This document shows, piece by piece, positions 1 through 8,370 of a stretch of DNA of 25,115 nt. This stretch comes from an uncultured Blautia sp. (GTDB lineage: Bacteria; Bacillota; Clostridia; Lachnospirales; Lachnospiraceae). The stretch is taken from positions 1-25,115 of the forward strand of contig CAMOXX010000013.1 of NCBI GenBank assembly GCA_946629475.1, in the 5' to 3' direction. A program made the position numbers and the translations under genes. The number at the start of each line of letters is the position of its first letter. Position 1 is the stretch's first letter. The notes under the pieces are model-generated. The model saw only the letters and a program-made list of their open reading frames with translations, was not told the DNA's origin and made no database searches.

Positions 1-559
1 CTGCAGCGATTTCCTTGACGGAGTAACCGAGCAGTTCCTTCATCTCGAATGCCTGCTCAATGTGGGGATCTTCAGAGTCCATCACCGATTTGATGCTTTC
101 ATACTCAGATTTGGCAATGGAACGCTCCTCGGGAGAAGCTGCCTCAGCCTGTTCAAAACCGGTTTCAATGAGCTCGTCCCAGCTGATGACGGGAACCTGC
201 TTGCTATCCCTATATGGGCAGGAGGCGCAGGGCGTCGTGTCGGGGCACCGGATAAACGGCTTCCTTTTGCCAGGAATCCAGCATCTCGTAGCGGCATAAC
301 CGCGAGAATGCTGTGTGTTCAGGCTTGCCCACATGTACTCAGCAAGAGCACGGCTTTCGACTTTCATAAAGAACACCGTCACCCGTTCGCTGCCGCGGAA
401 ATTGAGCGTCCGGCAATCTTGCCAAGAAATGTGGTAGTTGTCGAGATCCTGCTGATCCCGGATTTGAATCGGCGCGTCGTAGAGAATCGTGCCATCCGCG
501 CCGATGCTCGTGTTATGCTTGAATTCGGCCTCAAGCTTGCCCTTTTTTGTTTTTGCCAT
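1..559 (-). CDS. Sigma-70-like region 4 protein, C-terminus cut by window edge
   Basis: This leftward frame is open from an ATG at 559 to the window edge (186 codons visible). The end of the visible part reads FEMKELLGYSVKEIAA, the start of a sigma region 4-type helix-turn-helix, so the recognition helix lies outside the window. Residues 93-114 hold a cysteine cluster (C93, C105, C111, C114) that could bind a metal. The long N-terminal part with SWQD and NFRGSE resembles sigma-like proteins found in Clostridia prophages and integrative elements. A GAGGAAA ribosome binding site lies about 8 bases before the ATG. Its likely role is transcription control of the element's own genes (inference). 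It is co-directional with the 65-aa gene upstream. The element-type assignment is from memory of similar proteins. Confidence 0.7.
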   Translation of the reverse strand, partial: MAKTKKGKLEAEFKHNTSIGADGTILYDAPIQIRDQQDLDNYHISWQDCRTLNFRGSERVTVFFMKVESRALAEYMWASLNTQHSRGYAATRCWIPGKRKPFIRCPDTTPCASCPYRDSKQVPVISWDELIETGFEQAEAASPEERSIAKSEYESIKSVMDSEDPHIEQAFEMKELLGYSVKEIAA

Positions 560-622
560 CTAGATTTCCTCGTCTCTTTCCGAAACGGGGAGAATCCATA
601 TGGCTCGCCAGTGTTTTCCTCA

Positions 623-665
623 TGGTCACCTCTCGGGGTTGTCCCCGTCTCTTTGTCGGTGACCA
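623..665. repeat. Nested inverted repeat between the 65-aa gene and the sigma-like gene
   Basis: An outer 8-bp perfect stem (TGGTCACC 623-630 with GGTGACCA 658-665) encloses a second perfect 5-bp hairpin (CGGGG 634-638 with CCCCG 643-647, loop TTGT). No T-tract follows on either strand, so it does not look like a terminator. It lies in the roughly 200-bp leader of the leftward sigma-like gene and could be an RNA structure or a protein-binding site. The rest of 560-766 shows no convincing gene. Confidence 0.45.
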
Positions 666-766
666 GCGGTGCATGACGCTGGACGTGTTGGTTTTCTGCC
701 ACCTGCATTGGCCATGCACACACATTCCGGCCGGTCAATGCGCGCCGCCGCAGGTGATGGGTTGGG

Positions 767-964
767 TTAGTCTCTGGTGTCTGCCTCTATGGCGTAGAGC
801 TCGCTGAAGACTGCGGGATAGTCGCTGGGCCTCAGCTTCTCGATGCTGGATGCACCGTATCGCCTGAGAATGCTTTCCACTGTTCCCCAGCCGGTTTGCC
901 GTGCCACCAATGTGGCAGTTTCCTGGATGTTGCAGAGCCAGTTTTCTTTGTCGGTGGTTGTCAT
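767..964 (-). CDS. Small conserved-looking phage/ICE protein of unknown function (65 aa)
   Basis: A 65-codon leftward frame runs from ATG 964, preceded by a GGAAAGAAG-type purine-rich ribosome binding site. The protein is soluble and compact (begins MTTTDKENWLC, ends YAIEADTRD), with a GWGTVESILRRYGASS segment and a PAVFSELYAIE segment. This resembles small proteins that sit beside sigma-like genes in Clostridia mobile elements, but I know no function for it. It lies downstream of the ACTTGGA repeat array and upstream of the sigma-like gene, so the two are probably co-transcribed. The real-gene call rests on codon periodicity, the ribosome binding site and protein-like composition. Confidence 0.6.
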   Translation of the reverse strand: MTTTDKENWLCNIQETATLVARQTGWGTVESILRRYGASSIEKLRPSDYPAVFSELYAIEADTRD

Positions 965-1062
965 TTCTGCTTCTTTCCGACTCAGCCTTGGCCTTCGGCT
1001 GAATCAAGGGATTGTGGGTCTCAACTCACTGCCGTCATTTTATCTATTCCAGTTTCAAAAGG

Positions 1063-1102
1063 ACATTGAGCAGACTTGGAACAAACTTGGATTTGACTTG
1101 GA
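1063..1102. repeat. 11-bp-phased ACTTGGA direct repeat array
   Basis: ACTTGGA occurs at 1074-1080, 1085-1091 and 1096-1102, exactly 11 bp apart. A degenerate copy (ACATTGA, 5 of 7 identical) lies one further step upstream at 1063-1069. Spacing of one helical turn is typical of a protein-binding iteron or operator array. It lies between the leftward 65-aa gene and the terminator hairpin at 1121-1165, in a 290-bp region otherwise without genes. A plausible job is control of the leftward genes. Confidence 0.6.
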
Positions 1103-1107
1103 CGCTC

Positions 1108-1165
1108 GAAAAAGAGAAAACGGCCTCGGAGTTCTCAAAGTCAGCGTTAGAGAATTCCGAGGCCG
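1108..1165 (-). terminator. Strong leftward intrinsic terminator
   Basis: A 16-bp stem (1121-1136 with 1150-1165, one G-U wobble, 13-nt loop) is followed on the minus strand by TTTTCTCTTTTTC (complement of 1108-1120). Rightward reading gives no T-tract. It stops leftward transcripts arriving from the defence-island side. Before the island arrived it may have been the end of the leftward polA operon (inference). Confidence 0.7.
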
Positions 1166-1167
1166 TA

Positions 1168-1196
1168 TTGTGAAAATCACATTTTCATGATATAAT
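1168..1196 (+). promoter_or_regulatory. Sigma-A-type promoter of the defence island, with possible operator
   Basis: A TTGTGA -35 (1168-1173), a 17-bp spacer and a perfect TATAAT -10 (1191-1196) precede the XRE gene. A second TATAAT lies at 1201-1206. The odd palindrome GTGA-AAA-TCAC (1170-1180) overlaps the -35 and is a candidate operator for the XRE protein encoded just downstream, suggesting autoregulation. Confidence 0.7.
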
Positions 1197-1257
1197 ATTT
1201 TATAATGTGCATTTTACCCTTAATTACAGAGGCAATTCTGGGGACGGAGGCGTATCT

Positions 1258-1467
1258 ATGACGTACAGTTATAATAAGCTCTGGAAGTTGTTGATCGATA
1301 AAAATATGATGAAAAAGGATCTTATGGCCATCACAAAAATCAACTCGTCTACCATTGCAAAGATGGGACGAGGTGAAGCCGTGAGCTTAGATGTGTTAGG
1401 AAGAATTTGTGAAAAACTGGATTGCAACGTAGGAGATCTCGTCGATTTTGTTAGGAATGAAGATTGA
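1258..1467 (+). CDS. XRE-family (Cro/C1-type) transcriptional regulator, 69 aa
   Basis: This is a single helix-turn-helix domain with little else: LMAITKINSSTIAKMGRGEAVS covers the two HTH helices, followed by SLDVLGRICEKLDCNVGDLVDF, the typical XRE C-terminal helix. The length of about 69 aa matches stand-alone XRE regulators found in front of defence genes. The ATG at 1258 is chosen because GGAGG at 1246-1250 sits 7 bases upstream; an upstream in-frame start lacks such a site. It is the first gene of the defence operon and lies 22 bp before the HamA-like gene. It probably represses its own promoter, where a GTGA-AAA-TCAC palindrome overlaps the -35 (inference). Confidence 0.88.
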   Translation: MTYSYNKLWKLLIDKNMMKKDLMAITKINSSTIAKMGRGEAVSLDVLGRICEKLDCNVGDLVDFVRNED

Positions 1468-1489
1468 TTCGAGAAAGGAGGGCGTACTC

Positions 1490-2959
1490 GTGGTGCTTTG
1501 TTTTGCGGCGCTGGTTAAAGTGCTGAAGTTTTGCACAAAACCTAAAGTTACCAACAAAGTCCTCTGTGGTGCTGTCATAAAAACAATTGACGACTACTAT
1601 GGCGATCTTCTCGAGGTTGACGATAGCAAAGTGAGCCGTCTACTTTCTTGCACGGACAATTTATCACCAGCAGATGTCGTAGAACCAGCACGGTCTGTCA
1701 AACCAGCACATGTGGCCGCGGGCATGAACAAATACGTTCTGCCGCTCTTGGCCCCCGAAAGGCTCCCTCTCGCCATGCTCGCCTTGCAGGACATGGCACT
1801 TAAAAGCATCAGTGAAGATGAAAGTAAAATCGGCCGCATAAGTCGTAGCGACCTCATGCTGATGATCTCCTTTAATCCGGCAGAGTTTTTGACCGATGTC
1901 CTCCTATATACCGCCATCGAGGTTGAAAACAAAATCGGGAGTGACACAATCGGCGAAGTAACAAGGGAGTATGTCGACAGTTTTGAAGCATATAGAGATC
2001 GCATTCGTATTGAATCAACAGTCATCGTTGAAGCCGAAGAACTGGAATGTACACTGAAGGATAGCGATTTTGATGCGGTCTTTCGTGAAGTAGATCACGG
2101 CGAGGCTCTGGGCCTGAAGAATAAGAGTGGAATCAGCCTCTATTATCTGGACATCTCTGCTTCCGCTTTCGATTACATGGCTTTAAACGAGTACCTCTTT
2201 GATAGCGTTGGAATGTATGTTTATTCCAGAACGCAGATACAGGATTTTTACGACAAGAAAAAAGTAAGAAGTATGGGTGCAAAAGCGCTTCGGCTTATGA
2301 AGGCTAATGGACGGCCTGACGAAAAAGGTACCGGTAATGAGTTGGGAGAAATGCTTCTTTTCGCTTTCATGGAAGAAGGCTTACATGCGCCCAAACTACT
2401 CAGCAAAGTTGAGATCAGTACATCTGCCAGCCGTTTCAACAGCAAGAGTGACTGCGTTCACCTTCTCAAGCGCAAGGTAAATGGAGAAACCAATTTCCAG
2501 CTGGTATTTGGGGCTTCCAGTATCAGCGGAGAAATCCGTGATGGTATAGACGCTGCGTTTGATGTGCTTGCCGCAATAAAAACCGGAAAAGTAACCGAGC
2601 GGCAGATGGTCGACAGCACCTTGCTCAACCACACCTATGATGATGAAACGACTGCGTGGTTGCGGCAGATTCTCGTGCCGAGCAAAGCCCGTCACGCTGC
2701 TCCTGATATGGCTTTTGGTGTGTTCATTGGGTATTCCTTAAATGTAACGGCGGATGACAATGATACATTCCGGCGTGAAGCCGTAAAAAAGATGGAGGCC
2801 GATATTAAGGCTGCGATCCCCTACATTGAGCAGAAAGCTGCAGAATTGAACTTGGGTATGCATTCATACTATTTCTATTTTCTGCCGTTCAATGATGCAG
2901 AAAAGGACAAAAAACAGATCATGGATGAACTGTTGCTGGGAGGTGTAGAGGATGCCTGA
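1490..2959 (+). CDS. hamA: HamA-like (DUF1837) Hachiman effector with long N-terminal extension
   Basis: The C-terminal half (about residues 270-489) resembles DUF1837, the HamA nuclease of Hachiman anti-phage defence. It shows a GEMLLFAFMEEGLHAPKLLSK segment, SDCVHLL (D321, H324) and LVFGASSIS followed by an amphipathic helix. In HamA the family's ExK residues are expected at the position reading G341-A-S-S, so the active site looks degenerate (alignment by eye). The N-terminal 200 residues are an extra helical domain with SRLLSCTDNLSP and FNPAEFLTDVLLYT segments, somewhat like ABC-three-component system modules (tentative). The GTG start at 1490 is chosen because AGGAGG (1476-1481) is ideally placed; the ATG at 1448 lies inside the XRE gene and has no site. 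The stop overlaps the HamB start by 8 bp, as expected for two subunits of one complex. Confidence 0.72.
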   Translation: MVLCFAALVKVLKFCTKPKVTNKVLCGAVIKTIDDYYGDLLEVDDSKVSRLLSCTDNLSPADVVEPARSVKPAHVAAGMNKYVLPLLAPERLPLAMLALQDMALKSISEDESKIGRISRSDLMLMISFNPAEFLTDVLLYTAIEVENKIGSDTIGEVTREYVDSFEAYRDRIRIESTVIVEAEELECTLKDSDFDAVFREVDHGEALGLKNKSGISLYYLDISASAFDYMALNEYLFDSVGMYVYSRTQIQDFYDKKKVRSMGAKALRLMKANGRPDEKGTGNELGEMLLFAFMEEGLHAPKLLSKVEISTSASRFNSKSDCVHLLKRKVNGETNFQLVFGASSISGEIRDGIDAAFDVLAAIKTGKVTERQMVDSTLLNHTYDDETTAWLRQILVPSKARHAAPDMAFGVFIGYSLNVTADDNDTFRREAVKKMEADIKAAIPYIEQKAAELNLGMHSYYFYFLPFNDAEKDKKQIMDELLLGGVEDA

Positions 2960-5552
2960 AACCGCCACCTCTCTTGGACACGCTATTTTCTCTGGGATTG
3001 AAAAAGATGAATACCTAAATGAGATCTATGATGCGCTCCTCCATAATTACTTCTTGAAGCTGTTCCAGATTGAAGGAACGGGCCGCAAGGAAGTTGACAC
3101 CGAGGATGCGCTCCGGTTCGCGGATCTTCTATCTAAATCCACGGGAACGGATCATTCTGAACAGCATCGCTCATTGGCGCAGGAGCTTATCACACTGTTA
3201 GCTGCAACTGACCCTGCCGATGACCAGATTCAGTATGTGATGGGTTCTGTATTATCGAATACCAGCAACTACCTCGGACTCCAGCATAGCGTACCGGGCT
3301 TTACGGAAGTAAATGTTTTTGACAAATTGGCTGAGGAGATATCAAAGGATTATCTTCGCATACCATCTGAAAAGGACAGCTACTTCTTGCGCTCTCAAAA
3401 AGCTGTATTTGATCATATGGCAGAAGATCCTTATTTCAGCTATTCTGGGCCGACGTCCATGGGAAAGTCATTCGTAATGAGGACATTCATCCGTGAGCAG
3501 ATAAAGAAAAGCCCGGATAAGAATTACGCGATCATTGTTCCTACAAAAGCTCTGATCAATGAGGTTTCAAAAGAACTCGCAGACGATTTGGGATCTTTGC
3601 TGCGACAATATGATTATAGGATTGTAGTCTCCGCCGGGGCAGTAATACTGCAGGAAAAGAATGCTCATCACTACGTGTTTGTGATGACGCCAGAGCGGTT
3701 GATGTATCAGCTGATCGGATACCCCGACATTGCCATCCATTATTTATTCATTGATGAGGCGCAGAATATTTCAGAAAAAGAAGGCCGCAGCGCTTTCTAT
3801 TACCAGATTATTGGTATGCTGTATCGAAATGAACAGCACCCAAATGTGATATTTGCGTCACCACACATTCCAAATCCTGCCGTTTACCTGGAATTAATAC
3901 CCAACAGTATAGAGGGCGAGCGGGTGCAGATGACATCATCATTTACCCCGGTGAGCCAGGAAAAATTTTTGATCGATCTTCGATCCGGCCAGCTTGGGTA
4001 TTACAATGGACTGACCCAGAAGCTACATACCATATCTTCATTCGATCTGAGTAAAACATTTCATTCTTTCGTGGATGAACTCGGTGCTGGGAAGAAAAAC
4101 CTCATTTATTGTAACGCGAAAGCCAAAGTAGTAGAGTTCGCTCGTGAGTATGCAGGCGGCTTAGAAAAGCAGAATGATCCTGAACTAATTGCTCTTGCAG
4201 AAGAAATCCGGGAACAAGTACACGAAGATTACTATCTTGCAGAGACTGTAGAAAAAGGAGTCGCCTATCACGTTGGATATTTGCCGACAAGTATTCGCCT
4301 TCGCATAGAGGAGCTTTTCCGAAAAAAGGACGGCGGGATACACACTATTTTTTGCACCAGCACTTTGCTGGAAGGAGTTAATCTCCCGGCTGATAATCTG
4401 TTCATCACCGATTATAAAAATGGCTCATATCCAATGTCCGCGGTGGAGTTCAGGAACCTTATTGGACGCGTTGGTCGGCTTCAATACACACTTTACGGAA
4501 ATGTATTCTTAATGTGTCTCCCTGAAGTAAAGGTTGAACCGACGAACTATGTCTCACTCCTCCAGAAAGAAGTTGAACCCCAGACCCTCTCCATCGTGAC
4601 GATCGATGAAAAGGAAAAAGAATATGTAGTCGAATGTTTGAAAAAGGGCCAGACGAAGCTGGAGAAATTAAAGGATCAGACGAATGAGGAGTTCTCATTG
4701 ATGCGCAAAATGGCCAATATTCTCCTCCGGGATATCATGCTCGGGCGGAAAGGCCGCGTCAGCAGAGAATTTGAAACTGTTTTAACCCCCACCGATATTA
4801 CGAGCATCCGCGATGCTTTTACCGGCCGTCAGAATGAGCCCGACGATGACATTAACGTGTCTGTGGATCAAATTGACCGTCTGGTTAATGCCATCGCCAA
4901 TGGCCTGGACTATCCGAAAGTAAATGTATATGGATATGTTGGCTTTCAACCTACCCTGGAGTTTCTGGAGAATCTTTGCGACGCTTTTGATTGGGAAACG
5001 TATGAAGCAAGTACGCTGGGTAGAGTAAAAGATGGCAAGCATTCCAATTTGCGTTTCTATGCCACGCTGCTTACACAGTGGCTTACTGGAAACGGCATAA
5101 AGTATATGATAGATCAGGCAATCTCGTATAAGGTTGGAAAGAATATTTATATCAATGGCAAAACAATTCCATTCGATGATGGCCCCGAACACCACAACAA
5201 GGTCATTGAGGACACCCTGAACAATGTGAATGAGATAATTCTCTTCCGTTTGTCGAACTACTTTATGCGTTTCTCAACGGAACTGAAGAAATACCATCAC
5301 AAAGAATTTCTCGCCAATGACTGGTACGAATATGTCGAATACGGGACAACAAATAAAATCTGCATACTTCTGCAGAAAAATGGGTTTTCTCCGGAAGCAG
5401 CAACGTACATTCAAAAGCATGAAGAAAGCTATATTGCACGAACTGAAGATGGTGTGAAGGTGAAAATTGCCATCTTGGAGTGCCCGCGTACAAGTGTAAA
5501 AAACGAGGCATATGCCGTGTGGAATAACATGCCGGAATTATTTGAGGCTTAA
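2952..5552 (+). CDS. hamB: HamB-like superfamily 2 helicase (Hachiman sensor)
   Basis: This 866-aa SF2, Ski2-like helicase shows motif I GPTSMGKS (166-173), Ia VPTKAL (196-201), motif II DEAQ (268-271), a conserved YHVGYLP (439-445), TLLEGVNLPADN (471-482, motif V) and LIGRVGR (503-509, motif VI). The PTSxGKS form and the LEGVNLP segment are typical of Hachiman helicases. In Hachiman, HamB surveys DNA and releases HamA nuclease activity on damaged DNA. The ATG overlaps the end of the HamA-like gene (coupled translation), with a GGAGG-like site just upstream. The remaining 340 C-terminal residues carry no motif I recognise. All helicase motifs look intact, unlike the partner's nuclease motif. 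The helicase call is firm; the Hachiman assignment depends on the DUF1837 neighbour. Confidence 0.85.
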   Translation: MPETATSLGHAIFSGIEKDEYLNEIYDALLHNYFLKLFQIEGTGRKEVDTEDALRFADLLSKSTGTDHSEQHRSLAQELITLLAATDPADDQIQYVMGSVLSNTSNYLGLQHSVPGFTEVNVFDKLAEEISKDYLRIPSEKDSYFLRSQKAVFDHMAEDPYFSYSGPTSMGKSFVMRTFIREQIKKSPDKNYAIIVPTKALINEVSKELADDLGSLLRQYDYRIVVSAGAVILQEKNAHHYVFVMTPERLMYQLIGYPDIAIHYLFIDEAQNISEKEGRSAFYYQIIGMLYRNEQHPNVIFASPHIPNPAVYLELIPNSIEGERVQMTSSFTPVSQEKFLIDLRSGQLGYYNGLTQKLHTISSFDLSKTFHSFVDELGAGKKNLIYCNAKAKVVEFAREYAGGLEKQNDPELIALAEEIREQVHEDYYLAETVEKGVAYHVGYLPTSIRLRIEELFRKKDGGIHTIFCTSTLLEGVNLPADNLFITDYKNGSYPMSAVEFRNLIGRVGRLQYTLYGNVFLMCLPEVKVEPTNYVSLLQKEVEPQTLSIVTIDEKEKEYVVECLKKGQTKLEKLKDQTNEEFSLMRKMANILLRDIMLGRKGRVSREFETVLTPTDITSIRDAFTGRQNEPDDDINVSVDQIDRLVNAIANGLDYPKVNVYGYVGFQPTLEFLENLCDAFDWETYEASTLGRVKDGKHSNLRFYATLLTQWLTGNGIKYMIDQAISYKVGKNIYINGKTIPFDDGPEHHNKVIEDTLNNVNEIILFRLSNYFMRFSTELKKYHHKEFLANDWYEYVEYGTTNKICILLQKNGFSPEAATYIQKHEESYIARTEDGVKVKIAILECPRTSVKNEAYAVWNNMPELFEA

Positions 5553-5600
5553 CGCATGGCTTTAAAAGGTCAATAGTAATGAGGAAAGGACGTACCGCTT

Positions 5601-8357
5601 ATGCTGCCTGAAGAAAAAGCACGCGAAAAAATAGATAAGCAGCTCCGGAATGCTGGCTGGGATATTGTGTCGCGCGATGAATACGTTCCACGGAGCGCAT
5701 CCGCCGTCAAGGAAGCCCTCATGCAAGGCAATACGGAGAGCGACTATTTGCTTTTTGTGGACGACAAGGCTATAGCAGTCGTTGAGGCAAAGCGTGAAGA
5801 AAACCCGCTCGGTGAAGAGGTACAGCAGCAGGCAGAAGATTACGCCTGCAACCCTCAGAACTGGTATGGGGTGTGGTTCCCGAATCAGATCCCGCTGGTC
5901 TACCTTGCAAACGGGAAGAAAATCTACTTCAAAAATATGCTGCAGCCGGACAGTGACTATATAGAGCTTTCCGAAATGCACTCTCCAAAGAAAATGCTGC
6001 AGCTGATCGGTCAGGTTTCTGAATATGGTGCGCTTCCGCGTCTGGAAAAGCGTGGTCTGCGCGACTGCCAGTATAGGGCTGAAACAGAGTTTGAGAAATC
6101 CATAAAGAACGGAAAAAAGAAGAGCCTCGCCATTTTGGCAACAGGCTCCGGAAAAACATACCTCGCCTGCCTCGCCAGCTACCGTCTGCTGAACTATACC
6201 CCGGCCAGAAGAATCCTGTTCCTCGTGGATAGAAACAATCTGGCACGGCAGACCGAGAGCGAATTCAGTACCTTCGATCGTACTGAGGGTCAGCAGGAAA
6301 TGAGCTCACTGTATGAGATCAAGCGGCTGAAGCAGGATAAGGACATCAAAGCCGATATCGTAATCTCCACGATACAGAAGCTGTTTGCCGTTCTGACCGG
6401 CACCCCCATCCCCAGCGATACCGATGAGGACGCCGAGGACGAGAAGAACACGGCGGACGAGGAAAAAGAGGATACCAAGGTCATTCAGCTTGGCGATGAT
6501 CTGAAGCTGCCGCCAGATTACTTCCAGCTCATCATTGTCGACGAATGCCATCGCTCCATTTATGGCAAGTGGCGTGCTGTACTGGATTACTTCTCCGGGG
6601 CACACGTGCTCGGCCTTACGGCTACGCCGACACCAGAGGCGTATGCATTTTTCAATAACAATATCATCGAGCAGTACACCTATGATGATTCTGTGGTGGA
6701 TGGCGTCAACGTACCGCCCCGCGTGTATAGAATCAAAACCGAGGTCACCGAGCATGGCGGCAGACTCCAAGCCGGTACGGTGGTCAAGGAAACGGCTCGT
6801 AGGACCGGCAGTTCTACCTCTGTCCTGATGGAGCAACGGGTTGATTATAATTCTACCTCCCTCGATCGTTCTGTCGTAAACCCGGATCAGATCAGGAAAG
6901 TGCTGGAGGCATATAAAAAGTCCATATACGAAGAGCTCTACCCTGACCGCGAAAAGAAATGGGAGTACATCCCGAAAACGTTGATCTTCGCCAAGGACGA
7001 TAATCACGCCACCCAGATCGTCGAAGTTGCCAAGCAGGTATTCGGAGAAGAGTTCGAGGATGGCGTGGTACCGGAGCATTTTGTACAGAAAATTACCTAT
7101 ACCGCCGGTGACTCGAATGGCCTTATTCGTGATCTGAGAATAGAGAAGGATTTCCGCATTGCCGTCACCGTGACGCTGGTAGCAACAGGCACCGACGTCA
7201 GGCCGTTGGAAGTTGTGCTGTTTATGAAGGATGTTCATTCCGACGTCCTCTACACACAAATGAAGGGCCGCGGCTGCCGCATCATCGACGACGATCGTCT
7301 GCGTGAAGTCACTCCGAACGCCACCACGAAAGATTGCTATTACATTGTGGATGCCGTCGGTGTGACCGAGCATGATAAGGTTATCCCGCATCCTGTAATC
7401 AATCCCGGCCCCGGCATCAAAGTATTCACGCTGGAAAAGCTGCTGGAGCACCTCGCCCATAACGAGCTGAGCGATGAAAATCTATGGCTGCTCCGCGACT
7501 ATTGCTCCACCATCAACCGTAGGTATGAAAACAACGTTCTGTTCGGACGGCACCTTGATTACTTCATAACGACTTTCGGCTTCGCGCCGAAGACGATCGC
7601 GTTCAACATTCAGGAAGCGTATGATCACGAGACGCTACCGCCGTACAACAGTCCGTCGGATGATAACTCGACGCGAATGGATCTGATTGCTGACCTGATT
7701 TACAGCATCCCTGCCCGTCGCAAGCTACTGGAGATGCAGCGCGGTTACGTCGTAAGCACAGAAAACGATCCCGACGAGCTTATCTACGCTGGCTTCTCAA
7801 AGGAAACTGCAAAATCATTCATTGAAAACTTCGAGAAGTATCTGGAGGATAACAAGGACAGCATCGAGGCCCTGCGTATCATTTATAATTCCGAGGATAC
7901 CGTCATCACACACAGCATGCTCGCTGAGCTGCGGGATAGGCTGCTTGCCGAAAGCCGTCAGTACGGCGTTTATCAGATTTGGAAGAACTACAAGGTTCTG
8001 GACGAAACCGGCGAAGTAGACGATCTCGATGTGAAGACGAACGTGAACGCGCTGACAAATCTGATTCAGATCGTGCGCTATGCTTACAAGAAGAATCAGA
8101 AGCTCACCAGCCTGATCAAGGGTTACGCGCAGCGATTCAGTCTTTACTGTGGGCAGGCGCAGCGCGTCCTGACGGATGATCAGAAAGAAATCATGCGTCA
8201 GATCGCTGAGTTCGTCATCAACGACGGTGCGATCTCCGTGATGGAACTGAATGAAATCGACACCGATCTCTGGCGCAGGGGCGTGATCAGCTTCACCGCG
8301 CCTGTGCTTGCAGAAGAAATGCAAACAATGTCACGCTTCCTGTTGAAAGCGGCATAA
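5601..8357 (+). CDS. hsdR: Type I restriction enzyme R subunit
   Basis: The N-terminal PD-(D/E)xK nuclease core has D48 (SDYLLF) and E62-A-K64. The SF2 motor follows: Walker A ATGSGKT (180-186), DECH (314-317), TAT (340-342), VATGTDV (527-533) and QMKGRGCR (553-560). The 918-aa length suits a type I HsdR. It translocates and cleaves DNA lacking HsdM methylation, in complex with HsdM and HsdS. An unusually acidic low-complexity stretch (about 273-292, mostly D/E) sits between motifs Ia and II. A purine-rich GAGGAAAGG site precedes the ATG. It lies 48 bp after the HamB-like gene with no terminator between, so it is probably part of the same transcript. Confidence 0.95.
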   Translation: MLPEEKAREKIDKQLRNAGWDIVSRDEYVPRSASAVKEALMQGNTESDYLLFVDDKAIAVVEAKREENPLGEEVQQQAEDYACNPQNWYGVWFPNQIPLVYLANGKKIYFKNMLQPDSDYIELSEMHSPKKMLQLIGQVSEYGALPRLEKRGLRDCQYRAETEFEKSIKNGKKKSLAILATGSGKTYLACLASYRLLNYTPARRILFLVDRNNLARQTESEFSTFDRTEGQQEMSSLYEIKRLKQDKDIKADIVISTIQKLFAVLTGTPIPSDTDEDAEDEKNTADEEKEDTKVIQLGDDLKLPPDYFQLIIVDECHRSIYGKWRAVLDYFSGAHVLGLTATPTPEAYAFFNNNIIEQYTYDDSVVDGVNVPPRVYRIKTEVTEHGGRLQAGTVVKETARRTGSSTSVLMEQRVDYNSTSLDRSVVNPDQIRKVLEAYKKSIYEELYPDREKKWEYIPKTLIFAKDDNHATQIVEVAKQVFGEEFEDGVVPEHFVQKITYTAGDSNGLIRDLRIEKDFRIAVTVTLVATGTDVRPLEVVLFMKDVHSDVLYTQMKGRGCRIIDDDRLREVTPNATTKDCYYIVDAVGVTEHDKVIPHPVINPGPGIKVFTLEKLLEHLAHNELSDENLWLLRDYCSTINRRYENNVLFGRHLDYFITTFGFAPKTIAFNIQEAYDHETLPPYNSPSDDNSTRMDLIADLIYSIPARRKLLEMQRGYVVSTENDPDELIYAGFSKETAKSFIENFEKYLEDNKDSIEALRIIYNSEDTVITHSMLAELRDRLLAESRQYGVYQIWKNYKVLDETGEVDDLDVKTNVNALTNLIQIVRYAYKKNQKLTSLIKGYAQRFSLYCGQAQRVLTDDQKEIMRQIAEFVINDGAISVMELNEIDTDLWRRGVISFTAPVLAEEMQTMSRFLLKAA

Positions 8358-8370
8358 GAGGAGAAAAAAC

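Noticed and set aside
379..738. Minus-strand frame of 119 codons covering the sigma-like gene leader
   Set aside because: Half of it overlaps the sigma-like gene in another frame; composition is not protein-like and there is no ribosome binding site.
6306..7460. Minus-strand open frame (384 codons) over hsdR
   Set aside because: Antisense to the HsdR helicase motifs, no start signal.
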